Both the position numbers and the translations under genes were made by a program. The notes beneath the pieces were generated by a model. The model saw only the letters and a program-made list of their open reading frames with translations, was not told the DNA's origin and made no database searches. Positions 56,128 through 63,562 of a DNA stretch of 64,000 nt are shown piece by piece. The first letter of the stretch is position 1; each line of letters opens with the position of its first letter. This DNA comes from JABDLO01 sp035327565 (GTDB lineage Bacteria; Bacteroidota; Bacteroidia; Chitinophagales; Saprospiraceae), in NCBI GenBank assembly GCA_035327565.1, contig DAOLDB010000011.1, positions 17,574 through 81,573 of the forward strand, given 5' to 3'.

Positions 56128-57222
56128 TTATAATCTGAGGTGTTCCAGCTGGTCGTTTTGAGCTCTTAACAAATGATCGGCTAAAACCAATGCTGCCATA
56201 GCTTCAACGATAGGTACAGCTCTTGGAACCACACATGGATCATGTCTGCCTTTTCCTGTTACTGTCACATGATCTCCTTTCGCATTTACTGATTTTTGGT
56301 CTCTGAGTATGGTAGCTACCGGTTTGAAAGCAACGTTCATATAAATGGGCATTCCATTGGATATGCCCCCCTGAATTCCTCCTGAATGGTTTGTTTTGGT
56401 TTTTATGTTCCCTTCTTTGTCTTTAATAAATTCATCGTTATGTTCTGATCCTTTCATTTGAGCCGACTTAAACCCTGAACCTATCTCAAAACCTTTTACT
56501 GCATTGATGCTTAGCATGGCTTTGCCTAAATCTGCATGAAGCTTGTCGAAAACAGGCTCTCCCAATCCGGGAGGTACTCCTTCAATATGGCAACGCACAA
56601 TTCCTCCGACTGTATCGCCTGACTTCTTTATGGATTGAATGAATTGTATCATTTCTTCAGCACTTTTAAGATCGGCACATCTGACTATATTGTTTTCTAT
56701 GATTTCCGGATCTGGCTTATCCACTTCCTTACTTTTAATGTGACCCACTGAGCTTACGTAGGCAATGATGCGAATATTGAACTGGGCGAGAATCATTTTT
56801 GCAAAAGCTCCGGCAATAACACGAGCTGCTGTTTCCCGGGCTGAAGATCGACCGCCACCTTTATAATCGCGGATGCCATATTTTTCACTATAGGTAAAAT
56901 CGGCATGACTCGGCCTGTAGGTATTTGCGATGTGTTCGTAATCTTTGGATCTTTGATCCTGATTTCTGATAAAAACCGAAATAGGAGTCCCTGTAGTTTT
57001 TCCATCAAATACACCAGAAAGTATTTCGAATTCCTCATCCTCCTTTCGCTGGGTTACAATTTTAGATTGACCCGGTTTGCGTCTTTGAAGATCAAGGTGT
57101 AAAAGACTCGTGTCTACTACCAGTCCGGCCGGACATCCATCAATGACAACACCAATGCCCGGGCCGTGTGATTCACCATAGGTGGTTATTCTATAGAGCA
57201 GTCCGGTTGTATTGCCTCCCAT
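56128..57222 (-). CDS. aroC: chorismate synthase
   Basis: A 364-residue FMN-dependent chorismate synthase, the last step of the shikimate route. Canonical signatures are RITTYGESHGPG (residues about 11-22), the RRKPGQSKIVTQRKE region, GGGRSSARETAARV, and NHSGGIQGGISNG and GRHDPCVVPRAVPIVEAM in the C-terminal half. All are complete. The gene is single, minus strand, convergent with the TamB-like gene. The large interval upstream (over 400 bases) contains no confident gene. Confidence 0.97.
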   Translation of the reverse strand: MGGNTTGLLYRITTYGESHGPGIGVVIDGCPAGLVVDTSLLHLDLQRRKPGQSKIVTQRKEDEEFEILSGVFDGKTTGTPISVFIRNQDQRSKDYEHIANTYRPSHADFTYSEKYGIRDYKGGGRSSARETAARVIAGAFAKMILAQFNIRIIAYVSSVGHIKSKEVDKPDPEIIENNIVRCADLKSAEEMIQFIQSIKKSGDTVGGIVRCHIEGVPPGLGEPVFDKLHADLGKAMLSINAVKGFEIGSGFKSAQMKGSEHNDEFIKDKEGNIKTKTNHSGGIQGGISNGMPIYMNVAFKPVATILRDQKSVNAKGDHVTVTGKGRHDPCVVPRAVPIVEAMAALVLADHLLRAQNDQLEHLRL

Positions 57223-57658
57223 TTATATGATTTTCTGACACGAAACTAAATATTATTGCTCATCTCTTAAGCGAAACCAGGGACTTTGTATGAAAAATTA
57301 TTCAAATTTTGTTGAAATATTACACATTAAAAGGAAATCCTTTACTCCGCTTCCTAACACCTCCCTGGGAGAGACATCGATTCAAAATACCATGTCCGGA
57401 AAATACTACTTGTGAGGATCGGTTTAATTAGTCCTGTAAGACCCCGTATCGGTTGAACAATTAAATAAAAATTACCCTTTGCTCCTTTACGCTTGCACGT
57501 CCGGAAATCGGGATGTGAATAATTTTTTAAACTGCTTATGACAATAAGCAAGACACTTTTTAACTTGCTCTTTCTGGATAAAGGATTGTGATAATTTCCA
57601 CTATATAAAATTATCATATTATTGAAACAGCTTGCATTTATATTCCGTTAAGGAGATT
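57223..57658. other. 436-base intergenic region with a terminator-like hairpin
   Basis: Between the divergent aroC and mutS2 genes. On the plus strand CACGTCC (57496-57502) pairs with GGATGTG (57511-57517) around an 8-base loop and is followed by AATAATTTTTT, the form of a Rho-independent terminator, but no plus-strand gene precedes it. A 6-base inverted repeat GCTTAT/ATAAGC lies at about 57533-57548. A long minus-strand frame (57354-57617) shows no motif and no good start context. Confidence 0.35.
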
Positions 57659-60043
57659 ATGAAATGGTATCCGCAAAACCTCAGGGAAAAACTCGAATTC
57701 GATAAGATTCTCCATTGGACAGTAGAATACTGCCTATGCATTGAATCTGCACGTCGTGTTATGGAAATTTCGCCATCTGAAGATATTGATGAAATCATAG
57801 TAAACCTGGAGGAGGTTTGGGAATATACAGAATCTTTTCACCGAAGTAACCCAATACCGATGAGTTCTTTTGAGTCAATAAGGGAGGATGTTGCCCTTCT
57901 CAAAAAATCCGGTTACGTTCTTGACATTGAATCCATAAAACGAATTTTACATATTGCCCATTTAAACGCTCAATTAAATGAATATTTTCAATCCTCAGAA
58001 AACCAAAAATTTTCGAGCAGAATATTTACTTTTTATAGCAGTACAACATCCATTTCACCCCTTGTAAGAAAGGAAATTACGAGAGTTTTAGATGACGATG
58101 GAGAAGTAAGACCTAACGCTTCGCCGGAGTTATTGAAAATTAGCAAAAGAATTGAAGCTTCGGAAAGGGAAATTCAAAGTATTTATGTGAAAGTTATTTC
58201 AAAACTAAAAAATTCCGGATTACTTGCAGATCTGACTGAAAGTGTTAGAAATGGACGTAGAGTGGTTACAGTTCCCACAGAACATAAGCGACGGGTGCAA
58301 GGGGTGATCCATGATGAATCAACAACAGGAAAGACGGTTTTTATTGAACCGGATGAGGCTATTCATTTAAATAATGAATTGTACAGTCTGCATACTGAAA
58401 AGCGAAAGGAAATATACAGAATCATCCGTAAATTATGTGATGATCTAAGACCCCATGCAGAAGAGATCTTAGCCATATATGAAGTTTTGGTTCAATTGGA
58501 TATCATAAGGGCTAAATCACAAACAGGGTTAATGTTGCAGGCCGTTAAACCTAAAATCGAAACGGGCACAAGAATTCAATTGAAAGAAGCTGTTAATCCT
58601 GTTTTATTGCAGAAATTCAGGAAAGAGGGTAAAATTGTAGTTCCTTTTGATATGCATTTGCAAAAAGGAAACCGGATATTGGTAATTAGCGGACCGAATG
58701 CTGGTGGAAAGTCGGTATGTATGAAGTCTGTAGGATTGCTCCAATGGATGCTACAAAGTGGATTTTTGGTTACTTGTGATGAAAACAGTTTATTTGGTAT
58801 TTTTTCTCAAATTTATGTGGATATAGGTGATCAGCAATCGATCGAAGATGATTTAAGCACGTATTCCAGTCATTTGAGAAACATGAAGCATTTTATCGAT
58901 AATGCCGGTAAAAAAACACTCTTCCTTATTGATGAGTTTGGATCTGGAACGGATCCAAAAATAGGCGGATCAATTGCAGAAGCTATTTTGAACCATTTGT
59001 ACAAAAAAGGTGCATTTGGAGTGGTCACAACTCATTATTCTAATTTGAAGTATTTTGCATTTAAGACCAAAGGGATAATAAACGGTTCTATGGAGTTCGA
59101 CACGAAAAGGTTAATTCCTACCTATTCTTTGATTGTTGGAAAGCCTGGAAGCTCCTTTGCCTTTGAAATTGCAACCCACACAGGCCTCCCGGATTCCATC
59201 ATTCAATATGCAAGACGTAAGACAGGTAGTGATGAAAAAGCGATTGATCAATTGCTCATCAGTCTACAGGATGAGCAACGCGAAATGCATAATAAACTGC
59301 TGGCCATTTACGAAAAAGAAATTACTCTAAATCAATTGATTAAAAACTACGATCACCTGCACCGTGAATTGGAGTTCAGAAGGAAAAAACTCAAGCTGGC
59401 TGAAAAAGAACAGAAACTGTTTCAACTCAGTGAGCAAAATAAAATGATTCAGGATACCATCAAAGAACTTAAGAAATCGAGCGACCTTAAAAAGGCACAA
59501 ACTTTAGCCATAGAAGTTCAGTCCCAACAAAACCTGATTAAAAGTTCTGTCGAATCTTTGAAGGATGAAGTGTTTCGGAGCGAATCATATGATTCAAATC
59601 CATTGAAAAAAGGCGATTATGCAAGAGTAAGAAACGGTACATACTCCGGGCAGATTCAGAGCATTGAAAAAGGTATTGCAGATTTACAATTGGGGTATAT
59701 GAATGTCAAAGTCCCCGTAAGAGAATTGATACGTACCCAGGCGCCTATTGAAGTCAATGATAGGGTAACGATACAAACCCATGTTCATAAAGATAGGGAA
59801 GGAGTCCGTACAAAAGCGGATGTGAGGGGATATCTTCTTACAGATGCTTTAAAAGCAGTGGAAGAATTGGTTGATAATGCATTGATGTTCAGTGTTCCTA
59901 TGCTCACCATAGTTCATGGCAAGGGGAATGGGGTGTTGAGAAAAGCCATTCACAAGAAACTCAGTGAATATAAAGAGATTAAAGATGTATCTCATCCTGC
60001 TGAAGAGCACGGAGGAAAAGGCATTACTTATGTAACCCTGTAA
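57659..60043 (+). CDS. mutS2: MutS2 endonuclease/ATPase
   Basis: A 794-residue MutS2, an ATPase that handles recombination intermediates and stalled ribosomes. The core clamp helices lie at about 180-290, Walker A is SGPNAGGKS near residue 343, Walker B FLIDEFGSGTDP near 425. A long coiled coil follows (about 520-620), then a KOW-like segment and the Smr nuclease domain with HGKGNGVLR near 750. ATG at 57659 is chosen over the TTG at 57632 because AAGGAG lies directly before it and family N-termini begin near MKWYPQNL. Confidence 0.94.
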   Translation: MKWYPQNLREKLEFDKILHWTVEYCLCIESARRVMEISPSEDIDEIIVNLEEVWEYTESFHRSNPIPMSSFESIREDVALLKKSGYVLDIESIKRILHIAHLNAQLNEYFQSSENQKFSSRIFTFYSSTTSISPLVRKEITRVLDDDGEVRPNASPELLKISKRIEASEREIQSIYVKVISKLKNSGLLADLTESVRNGRRVVTVPTEHKRRVQGVIHDESTTGKTVFIEPDEAIHLNNELYSLHTEKRKEIYRIIRKLCDDLRPHAEEILAIYEVLVQLDIIRAKSQTGLMLQAVKPKIETGTRIQLKEAVNPVLLQKFRKEGKIVVPFDMHLQKGNRILVISGPNAGGKSVCMKSVGLLQWMLQSGFLVTCDENSLFGIFSQIYVDIGDQQSIEDDLSTYSSHLRNMKHFIDNAGKKTLFLIDEFGSGTDPKIGGSIAEAILNHLYKKGAFGVVTTHYSNLKYFAFKTKGIINGSMEFDTKRLIPTYSLIVGKPGSSFAFEIATHTGLPDSIIQYARRKTGSDEKAIDQLLISLQDEQREMHNKLLAIYEKEITLNQLIKNYDHLHRELEFRRKKLKLAEKEQKLFQLSEQNKMIQDTIKELKKSSDLKKAQTLAIEVQSQQNLIKSSVESLKDEVFRSESYDSNPLKKGDYARVRNGTYSGQIQSIEKGIADLQLGYMNVKVPVRELIRTQAPIEVNDRVTIQTHVHKDREGVRTKADVRGYLLTDALKAVEELVDNALMFSVPMLTIVHGKGNGVLRKAIHKKLSEYKEIKDVSHPAEEHGGKGITYVTL

Positions 60044-60054
60044 TTTGAAATTTT

Positions 60055-60627
60055 TTATTCTTCTAAAAGCCCATTTAAGAAACCATACTGTACCAGAATT
60101 AAGGTTTTGGCATCCTCAATTACTCCTTTTTTAAGCATTTCGCGTAATTCGGTATAATCAATTTCCACCACTTCCACCTCTTCATTTTCATCTAAGCTGC
60201 CCCCTCCCGGACCTATTCTGTCAGAAGCGCTATAGGCGGCTGTAAATAAAGTGAGCTTTTCCATGTGAGCGCCAGGAGTAGCGTAAACGCTTCCAATACA
60301 GGTCACATTTTTTATCCGGATACCTGTTTCTTCCTCGATTTCTTTCAAAATGGCCGTTTCGGGATCCTGGTTATCCAACATTCCGGCACAACATTCTAAT
60401 ATATAGCCGTGGAGATGGCCCTGCAAAAACGCAGCTAAGCGAAATTGTCTGATGAAAGTACATACCTTCCTTGCATTATCATACAAAAGTACAGCAGCCC
60501 CATCGCCACTATTATAAATTTCCCGAAACACCTCAATTTTATTCCCATTCCTGTTTGTAATTTCCAGAATATATTGATGGAGTGTTGACCATCCTTCATG
60601 AATGGCCTTTTTGCTCAGAATCTTCAT
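60055..60627 (-). CDS. nudK: Nudix hydrolase of the NudK (GDP-mannose pyrophosphatase) type
   Basis: A 190-residue Nudix enzyme. The Nudix box appears as CAGMLDNQDPETAILKEIEE followed by ETG, which has the one-residue-shorter loop and the CAG(L/M)LDN start of Escherichia coli NudK. The YATPGAHMEKLTLF segment and GSLDENEEVEVVEIDY match the same group. NudK-type enzymes cleave GDP-mannose and related sugar nucleotides; ADP-ribose hydrolysis is the main alternative. The gene is convergent with mutS2, with a 12-base gap between stops. Confidence 0.85.
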   Translation of the reverse strand: MKILSKKAIHEGWSTLHQYILEITNRNGNKIEVFREIYNSGDGAAVLLYDNARKVCTFIRQFRLAAFLQGHLHGYILECCAGMLDNQDPETAILKEIEEETGIRIKNVTCIGSVYATPGAHMEKLTLFTAAYSASDRIGPGGGSLDENEEVEVVEIDYTELREMLKKGVIEDAKTLILVQYGFLNGLLEE

Positions 60628-60659
60628 TTATCTCAAAATTTTAAGTTTTGTTAAACAGA

Positions 60660-60667
60660 CAAAAATA
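60660..60667 (-). promoter_or_regulatory. Bacteroidota -7 element for nudK
   Basis: The minus strand reads TATTTTTG, a perfect TAnnTTTG, 33 bases before the nudK ATG. The nearest upstream TTTG on that strand is only 15 bases away, shorter than usual. The rest of 60668-60916 is AT-rich with no feature I can name. Confidence 0.4.
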
Positions 60668-60916
60668 TTCTTAAAATTAAAACAAAAAATAGCATGGAAA
60701 TTAAGCTGTAACTGTCAAAAAATTCTTAAAAAAAGGAGGGTTACATTTTAATAATTTCAGCATTTATAGTTGAAGTAACAATTTTTAAATATATTTATTA
60801 ATTTTAATGTGTTAAATATTGATAAATAATTGAATTTTTTTGAAAATTTGTGGAATACGAGACAACCTTTTAAGAGTCTCAACCGTATTATATATAGAAC
60901 ATATTAATTCATACCC

Positions 60917-61030
60917 ATGAACACTTTATTCAAAAAACTGTATAGCTTTTTCAAAAATTTGTTTTTTCCGAAAAAGCTGCTCAAATCCCCTCATTATGAG
61001 GAGGATTTTGATCGTTGGTTGGGTGTGTGA
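60917..61030 (+). CDS. possible 37-residue basic/aromatic small protein
   Basis: An ATG-started frame of 37 codons: the N-terminal 22 residues are hydrophobic and aromatic with regularly spaced lysines (MNTLFKKLYSFFKNLFFP), like an amphipathic membrane-binding helix; the tail is acidic and ends DFDRWLGV. It lies upstream of the ECF sigma gene, which supports regulation-linked expression. No family is recognised. It may be a real small protein or chance; the amphipathic pattern argues for real. Confidence 0.4.
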   Translation: MNTLFKKLYSFFKNLFFPKKLLKSPHYEEDFDRWLGV

Positions 61031-61073
61031 TCATAAAAAAATGACCGCCCCATTCTAACCTTTTATCACTTTG

Positions 61074-61106
61074 GTACCGTCTTAGTAAAAAAACTAGGAC
61101 TGGTAC
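61074..61106 (+). repeat. hairpin with an A6 loop upstream of the sigma factor gene
   Basis: GTACCGTCTTAGT (61074-61086) pairs with ACTAGGACTGGTAC (61093-61106) with one bulged base and one G-U pair around AAAAAA. No T-run follows, so it is not a standard plus-strand terminator. It lies 173 bases before the first ATG of the sigma gene and 43 after the small frame; an attenuator or regulator site is possible. Confidence 0.5.
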
Positions 61107-61278
61107 TGAAAAGTGAGTGGACCCTTCCCTTTTTATTATTCCAGTTTTAGTTTAACTATACCAGACTTTTTGATCGTTTGTAGATCAGGAAAATTGATAA
61201 TCTATTAAGACCAATAAAACATATAGTCAGGAGGAGATCATCAGGGGATGTCTGCAAAACGACAGACATTTTCAGGAG

Positions 61279-61761
61279 ATGCTATATCGCCAGTTTTTTA
61301 CTGAATGCATGTATATGTGTATGCGATATACAAGAGATACTGAAGTTGCGAAAATGATTGTTCATGACGGCCTGTTAAAAGTATATATGAATCTTGATAA
61401 GTTTTCAGGTGAAGGGTCATTGAAATCCTGGATTAAACGCATTGTATTTAATTCATTGTCTGATCATTACCGGAAAGAATCCAGATATCTTAAACTGTTC
61501 ACTTTTGAAGAGCATGATGTGGCAAGACATGATACTCCACTTGACTCGTTGTATTTTGATGATCTCTTACGGTTGATCGAAGATTTGGATTATGTAGCTC
61601 GTGAAGTATTTATACTTTTTACCATTGAAGGGTATTCACATAAGGAAATTGGTGAACAGCTAAATATAAGTGAAGGAAACTCGAAATGGCATTTGCATAA
61701 AGCAAAGAATATATTAAAGGAAAAAATCAGGGAACTTTCTAAAATAAAAAACCATGCGTGA
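61279..61761 (+). CDS. ECF-type RNA polymerase sigma factor
   Basis: A 160-residue frame with sigma region 2 (HDGLLKVYMNLDKFSGEGSL and SWIKRIVFNSLSDHYRK) and region 4 (YVAREVFILFTIEGYSHKEI, GEQLNISEGNSKWHLHKAK). The same frame stays open upstream for 25 codons to a TAA at 61198, encoding a peptide (KTYSQEEIIRGCLQNDRHFQ) that matches the normal first helix of this group, but with no ATG, GTG or TTG. I therefore list the ATG start but suspect a non-standard start or a mutation. It overlaps the next gene by 8 bases. Confidence 0.9.
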   Translation: MLYRQFFTECMYMCMRYTRDTEVAKMIVHDGLLKVYMNLDKFSGEGSLKSWIKRIVFNSLSDHYRKESRYLKLFTFEEHDVARHDTPLDSLYFDDLLRLIEDLDYVAREVFILFTIEGYSHKEIGEQLNISEGNSKWHLHKAKNILKEKIRELSKIKNHA

Positions 61762-63070
61762 TAAAATTGATGAAATGTATTTGAGCAAGTCCTGGAAGGA
61801 AATGGAAGCGCAATTGGATCAATATATGCCTGTTCGAAAACCATGGGGCTGGAAAAGGTATTTACCCTTGTTGTTATTACTGTGTGGAGCCACCACGACA
61901 GGGATTTTATATTTTAAAAATGATCAATCCTTGCCTAACATGATGACAGTGGATGAAATCCAGGTAAAGGAATCTAATATTCCTGATGACTTCAATCCCG
62001 GAGATCATCTCCTTACTCATATTCCTGAATATCTTTTAGAAACGGAAGGGATTGCCGAGCCATCTTCTATCCAGCAACAGGAGAATTTTCCTGATGCGCA
62101 AACTATAGATGGAAGTCAACAGCCGTCTCCAAGAAGCATTACTGATAATAATCTGAACTCTGATTATGGTCTATATACAAACTCATTGAAAAATCATAAT
62201 AATTCTTTACTGAATCCACCGTCAATTCCCAACAATCATGAACAAAAACAAGTAATGACTCAGGAAGAGATGCTTAATACGAAGCCGGATAATCACCAAA
62301 TAGATCATAAAGAACATAGAGGTCTTTTGAACTTTCCGTTTTTGCCTGTTCTGACAAATAGACTCATTCATAATGAACTGCCATTTGGGATTATAACAAT
62401 TCCATTGAGTCAACCCATCGCCGGACAGAGCATTGTAATGAATGAAGGAGATCATTCTGGTATGAAAGGATTGGGACTTGTAATTAGCTCAAGGGCATTA
62501 CCAGGGACATTTCCTAATGGTGAACTGGGATTGGTATGGAACATTCCTGTTGGGAAGAGGTTAAGAATTTCACCTCAGATCGGGGTAGGGTATGACAATT
62601 ACCGCTGGTCTACACCAGCTATAGAGGAATCGCTACGTGGTCATTTTTCATCTCATTTGTCAAGGGTTCAGATCAATGAAGAAACCCGCAAAGGATATTT
62701 TACAGCCACTTTAAATCTTCAATACCCGATTTTTGACCGACTTTATCTTGCTGCCGGTGCAGGCCGTAGATTATATTCATTCCGTGACGGTGTACTGCTT
62801 TTCTCGGCTATCAGTGAATTGGAAGATGGGCAAATGCCTGATGGCCAAGCTTCTTCTTCAGAAAATATTATCATACAACCTTCGCAACATTTGGATTTTT
62901 TTCAATGGGGGTTTTCGTACAGAATCAATCGCACTTTTTATCTGACCGGACATCATGTGATGCAGATGAATAATACAGTAAGCGATGTCAGATTATCCGG
63001 ATTTGCTTCTAACCCCATTGATCTTGACAGACGAAATGAGATTCGATTGGGGCTGATGGTTGACTTTTAA
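61754..63070 (+). CDS. membrane protein with anti-sigma-like N-terminus and barrel-like C-terminus
   Basis: A 438-residue protein in three parts. A short cytosolic helix-rich N-terminus (about 1-33) is followed by one transmembrane helix (about 36-55). The periplasmic part begins with a Pro/Asn/Gln-rich linker (about 65-200). The C-terminal half (about 230-438) has alternating strands with aromatic belts and ends LGLMVDF with a terminal phenylalanine, as in outer-membrane barrels. It overlaps the ECF sigma gene by 8 bases, the usual position for its anti-sigma factor. It contains no zinc-binding anti-sigma motif that I see. Confidence 0.7.
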   Translation: MRDKIDEMYLSKSWKEMEAQLDQYMPVRKPWGWKRYLPLLLLLCGATTTGILYFKNDQSLPNMMTVDEIQVKESNIPDDFNPGDHLLTHIPEYLLETEGIAEPSSIQQQENFPDAQTIDGSQQPSPRSITDNNLNSDYGLYTNSLKNHNNSLLNPPSIPNNHEQKQVMTQEEMLNTKPDNHQIDHKEHRGLLNFPFLPVLTNRLIHNELPFGIITIPLSQPIAGQSIVMNEGDHSGMKGLGLVISSRALPGTFPNGELGLVWNIPVGKRLRISPQIGVGYDNYRWSTPAIEESLRGHFSSHLSRVQINEETRKGYFTATLNLQYPIFDRLYLAAGAGRRLYSFRDGVLLFSAISELEDGQMPDGQASSSENIIIQPSQHLDFFQWGFSYRINRTFYLTGHHVMQMNNTVSDVRLSGFASNPIDLDRRNEIRLGLMVDF

Positions 63071-63139
63071 ACAATTCATGACCAAAGTAGAACCAATATA
63101 AATAAATCAGCATTATTAATGTGGTAAATAAATTGTTGG

Positions 63140-63147
63140 TATTTTTG
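63140..63147 (+). promoter_or_regulatory. Bacteroidota -7 element for ccmE
   Basis: TATTTTTG, a perfect match to TAnnTTTG, 23 bases before the ccmE ATG. No clear TTG box at the expected spacing, but the position suggests that ccmE-ccmF has its own promoter. Confidence 0.45.
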
Positions 63148-63169
63148 CGCGAGTAGATACCTTATTGAA

Positions 63170-63562
63170 ATGAAAAAAATCCACATCATCGCTGTACTTG
63201 CTTTGGTTGTTTCTATTGTTATACTTATCAATGCTTCCAGGGATGTGAGTACTTATGCTAATTTTGCCATTGCTGAACAAAGCGGGGAGCGAGTGAAAAT
63301 TGTTGGCCAATTGGCTAAAGATCAGCCCATCATATTTAAACCGGAAGTTGATCCCAATCGAACCACTTTCTATCTGAAAGATGACAGTGATGTGATCAAG
63401 CAGGTTATTCTTCTCCACCCTAAGCCACAGGATTTTGAAATGGCTGAGCAAATTGTATTAACAGGAAGAATGGAAAAGGGATCATTTGTCGCAGATGATA
63501 TTCTCATGAAATGTCCGTCAAAGTATAAAGATGAAGAAATCCTGCTTAAAAAGAATACATAA
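63170..63562 (+). CDS. ccmE: cytochrome c maturation heme chaperone CcmE, cysteine type
   Basis: A 130-residue protein: N-terminal membrane anchor (about 1-21) and a small OB-fold domain. The heme-attachment site, His in Proteobacteria, is here ILMKCPSKY with Cys115 and Tyr119, the CxxxY form known from archaea and Desulfovibrio. It covalently carries heme from CcmC to CcmF. The stop TAA shares its last base with the ATG of ccmF (TAATG), so translation is coupled. The family call is firm; the cysteine chemistry follows from established work on the C-type. Confidence 0.92.
   Translation: MKKIHIIAVLALVVSIVILINASRDVSTYANFAIAEQSGERVKIVGQLAKDQPIIFKPEVDPNRTTFYLKDDSDVIKQVILLHPKPQDFEMAEQIVLTGRMEKGSFVADDILMKCPSKYKDEEILLKKNT

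Noticed and set aside
57354..57617. 87-codon minus-strand frame upstream of mutS2
   Set aside because: No recognised domain, no start context, and the interval contains hairpins better explained as noncoding.
61074..61106. Hairpin as a transcription terminator for the small frame
   Set aside because: No T-run follows on the plus strand, so a standard terminator is not supported.
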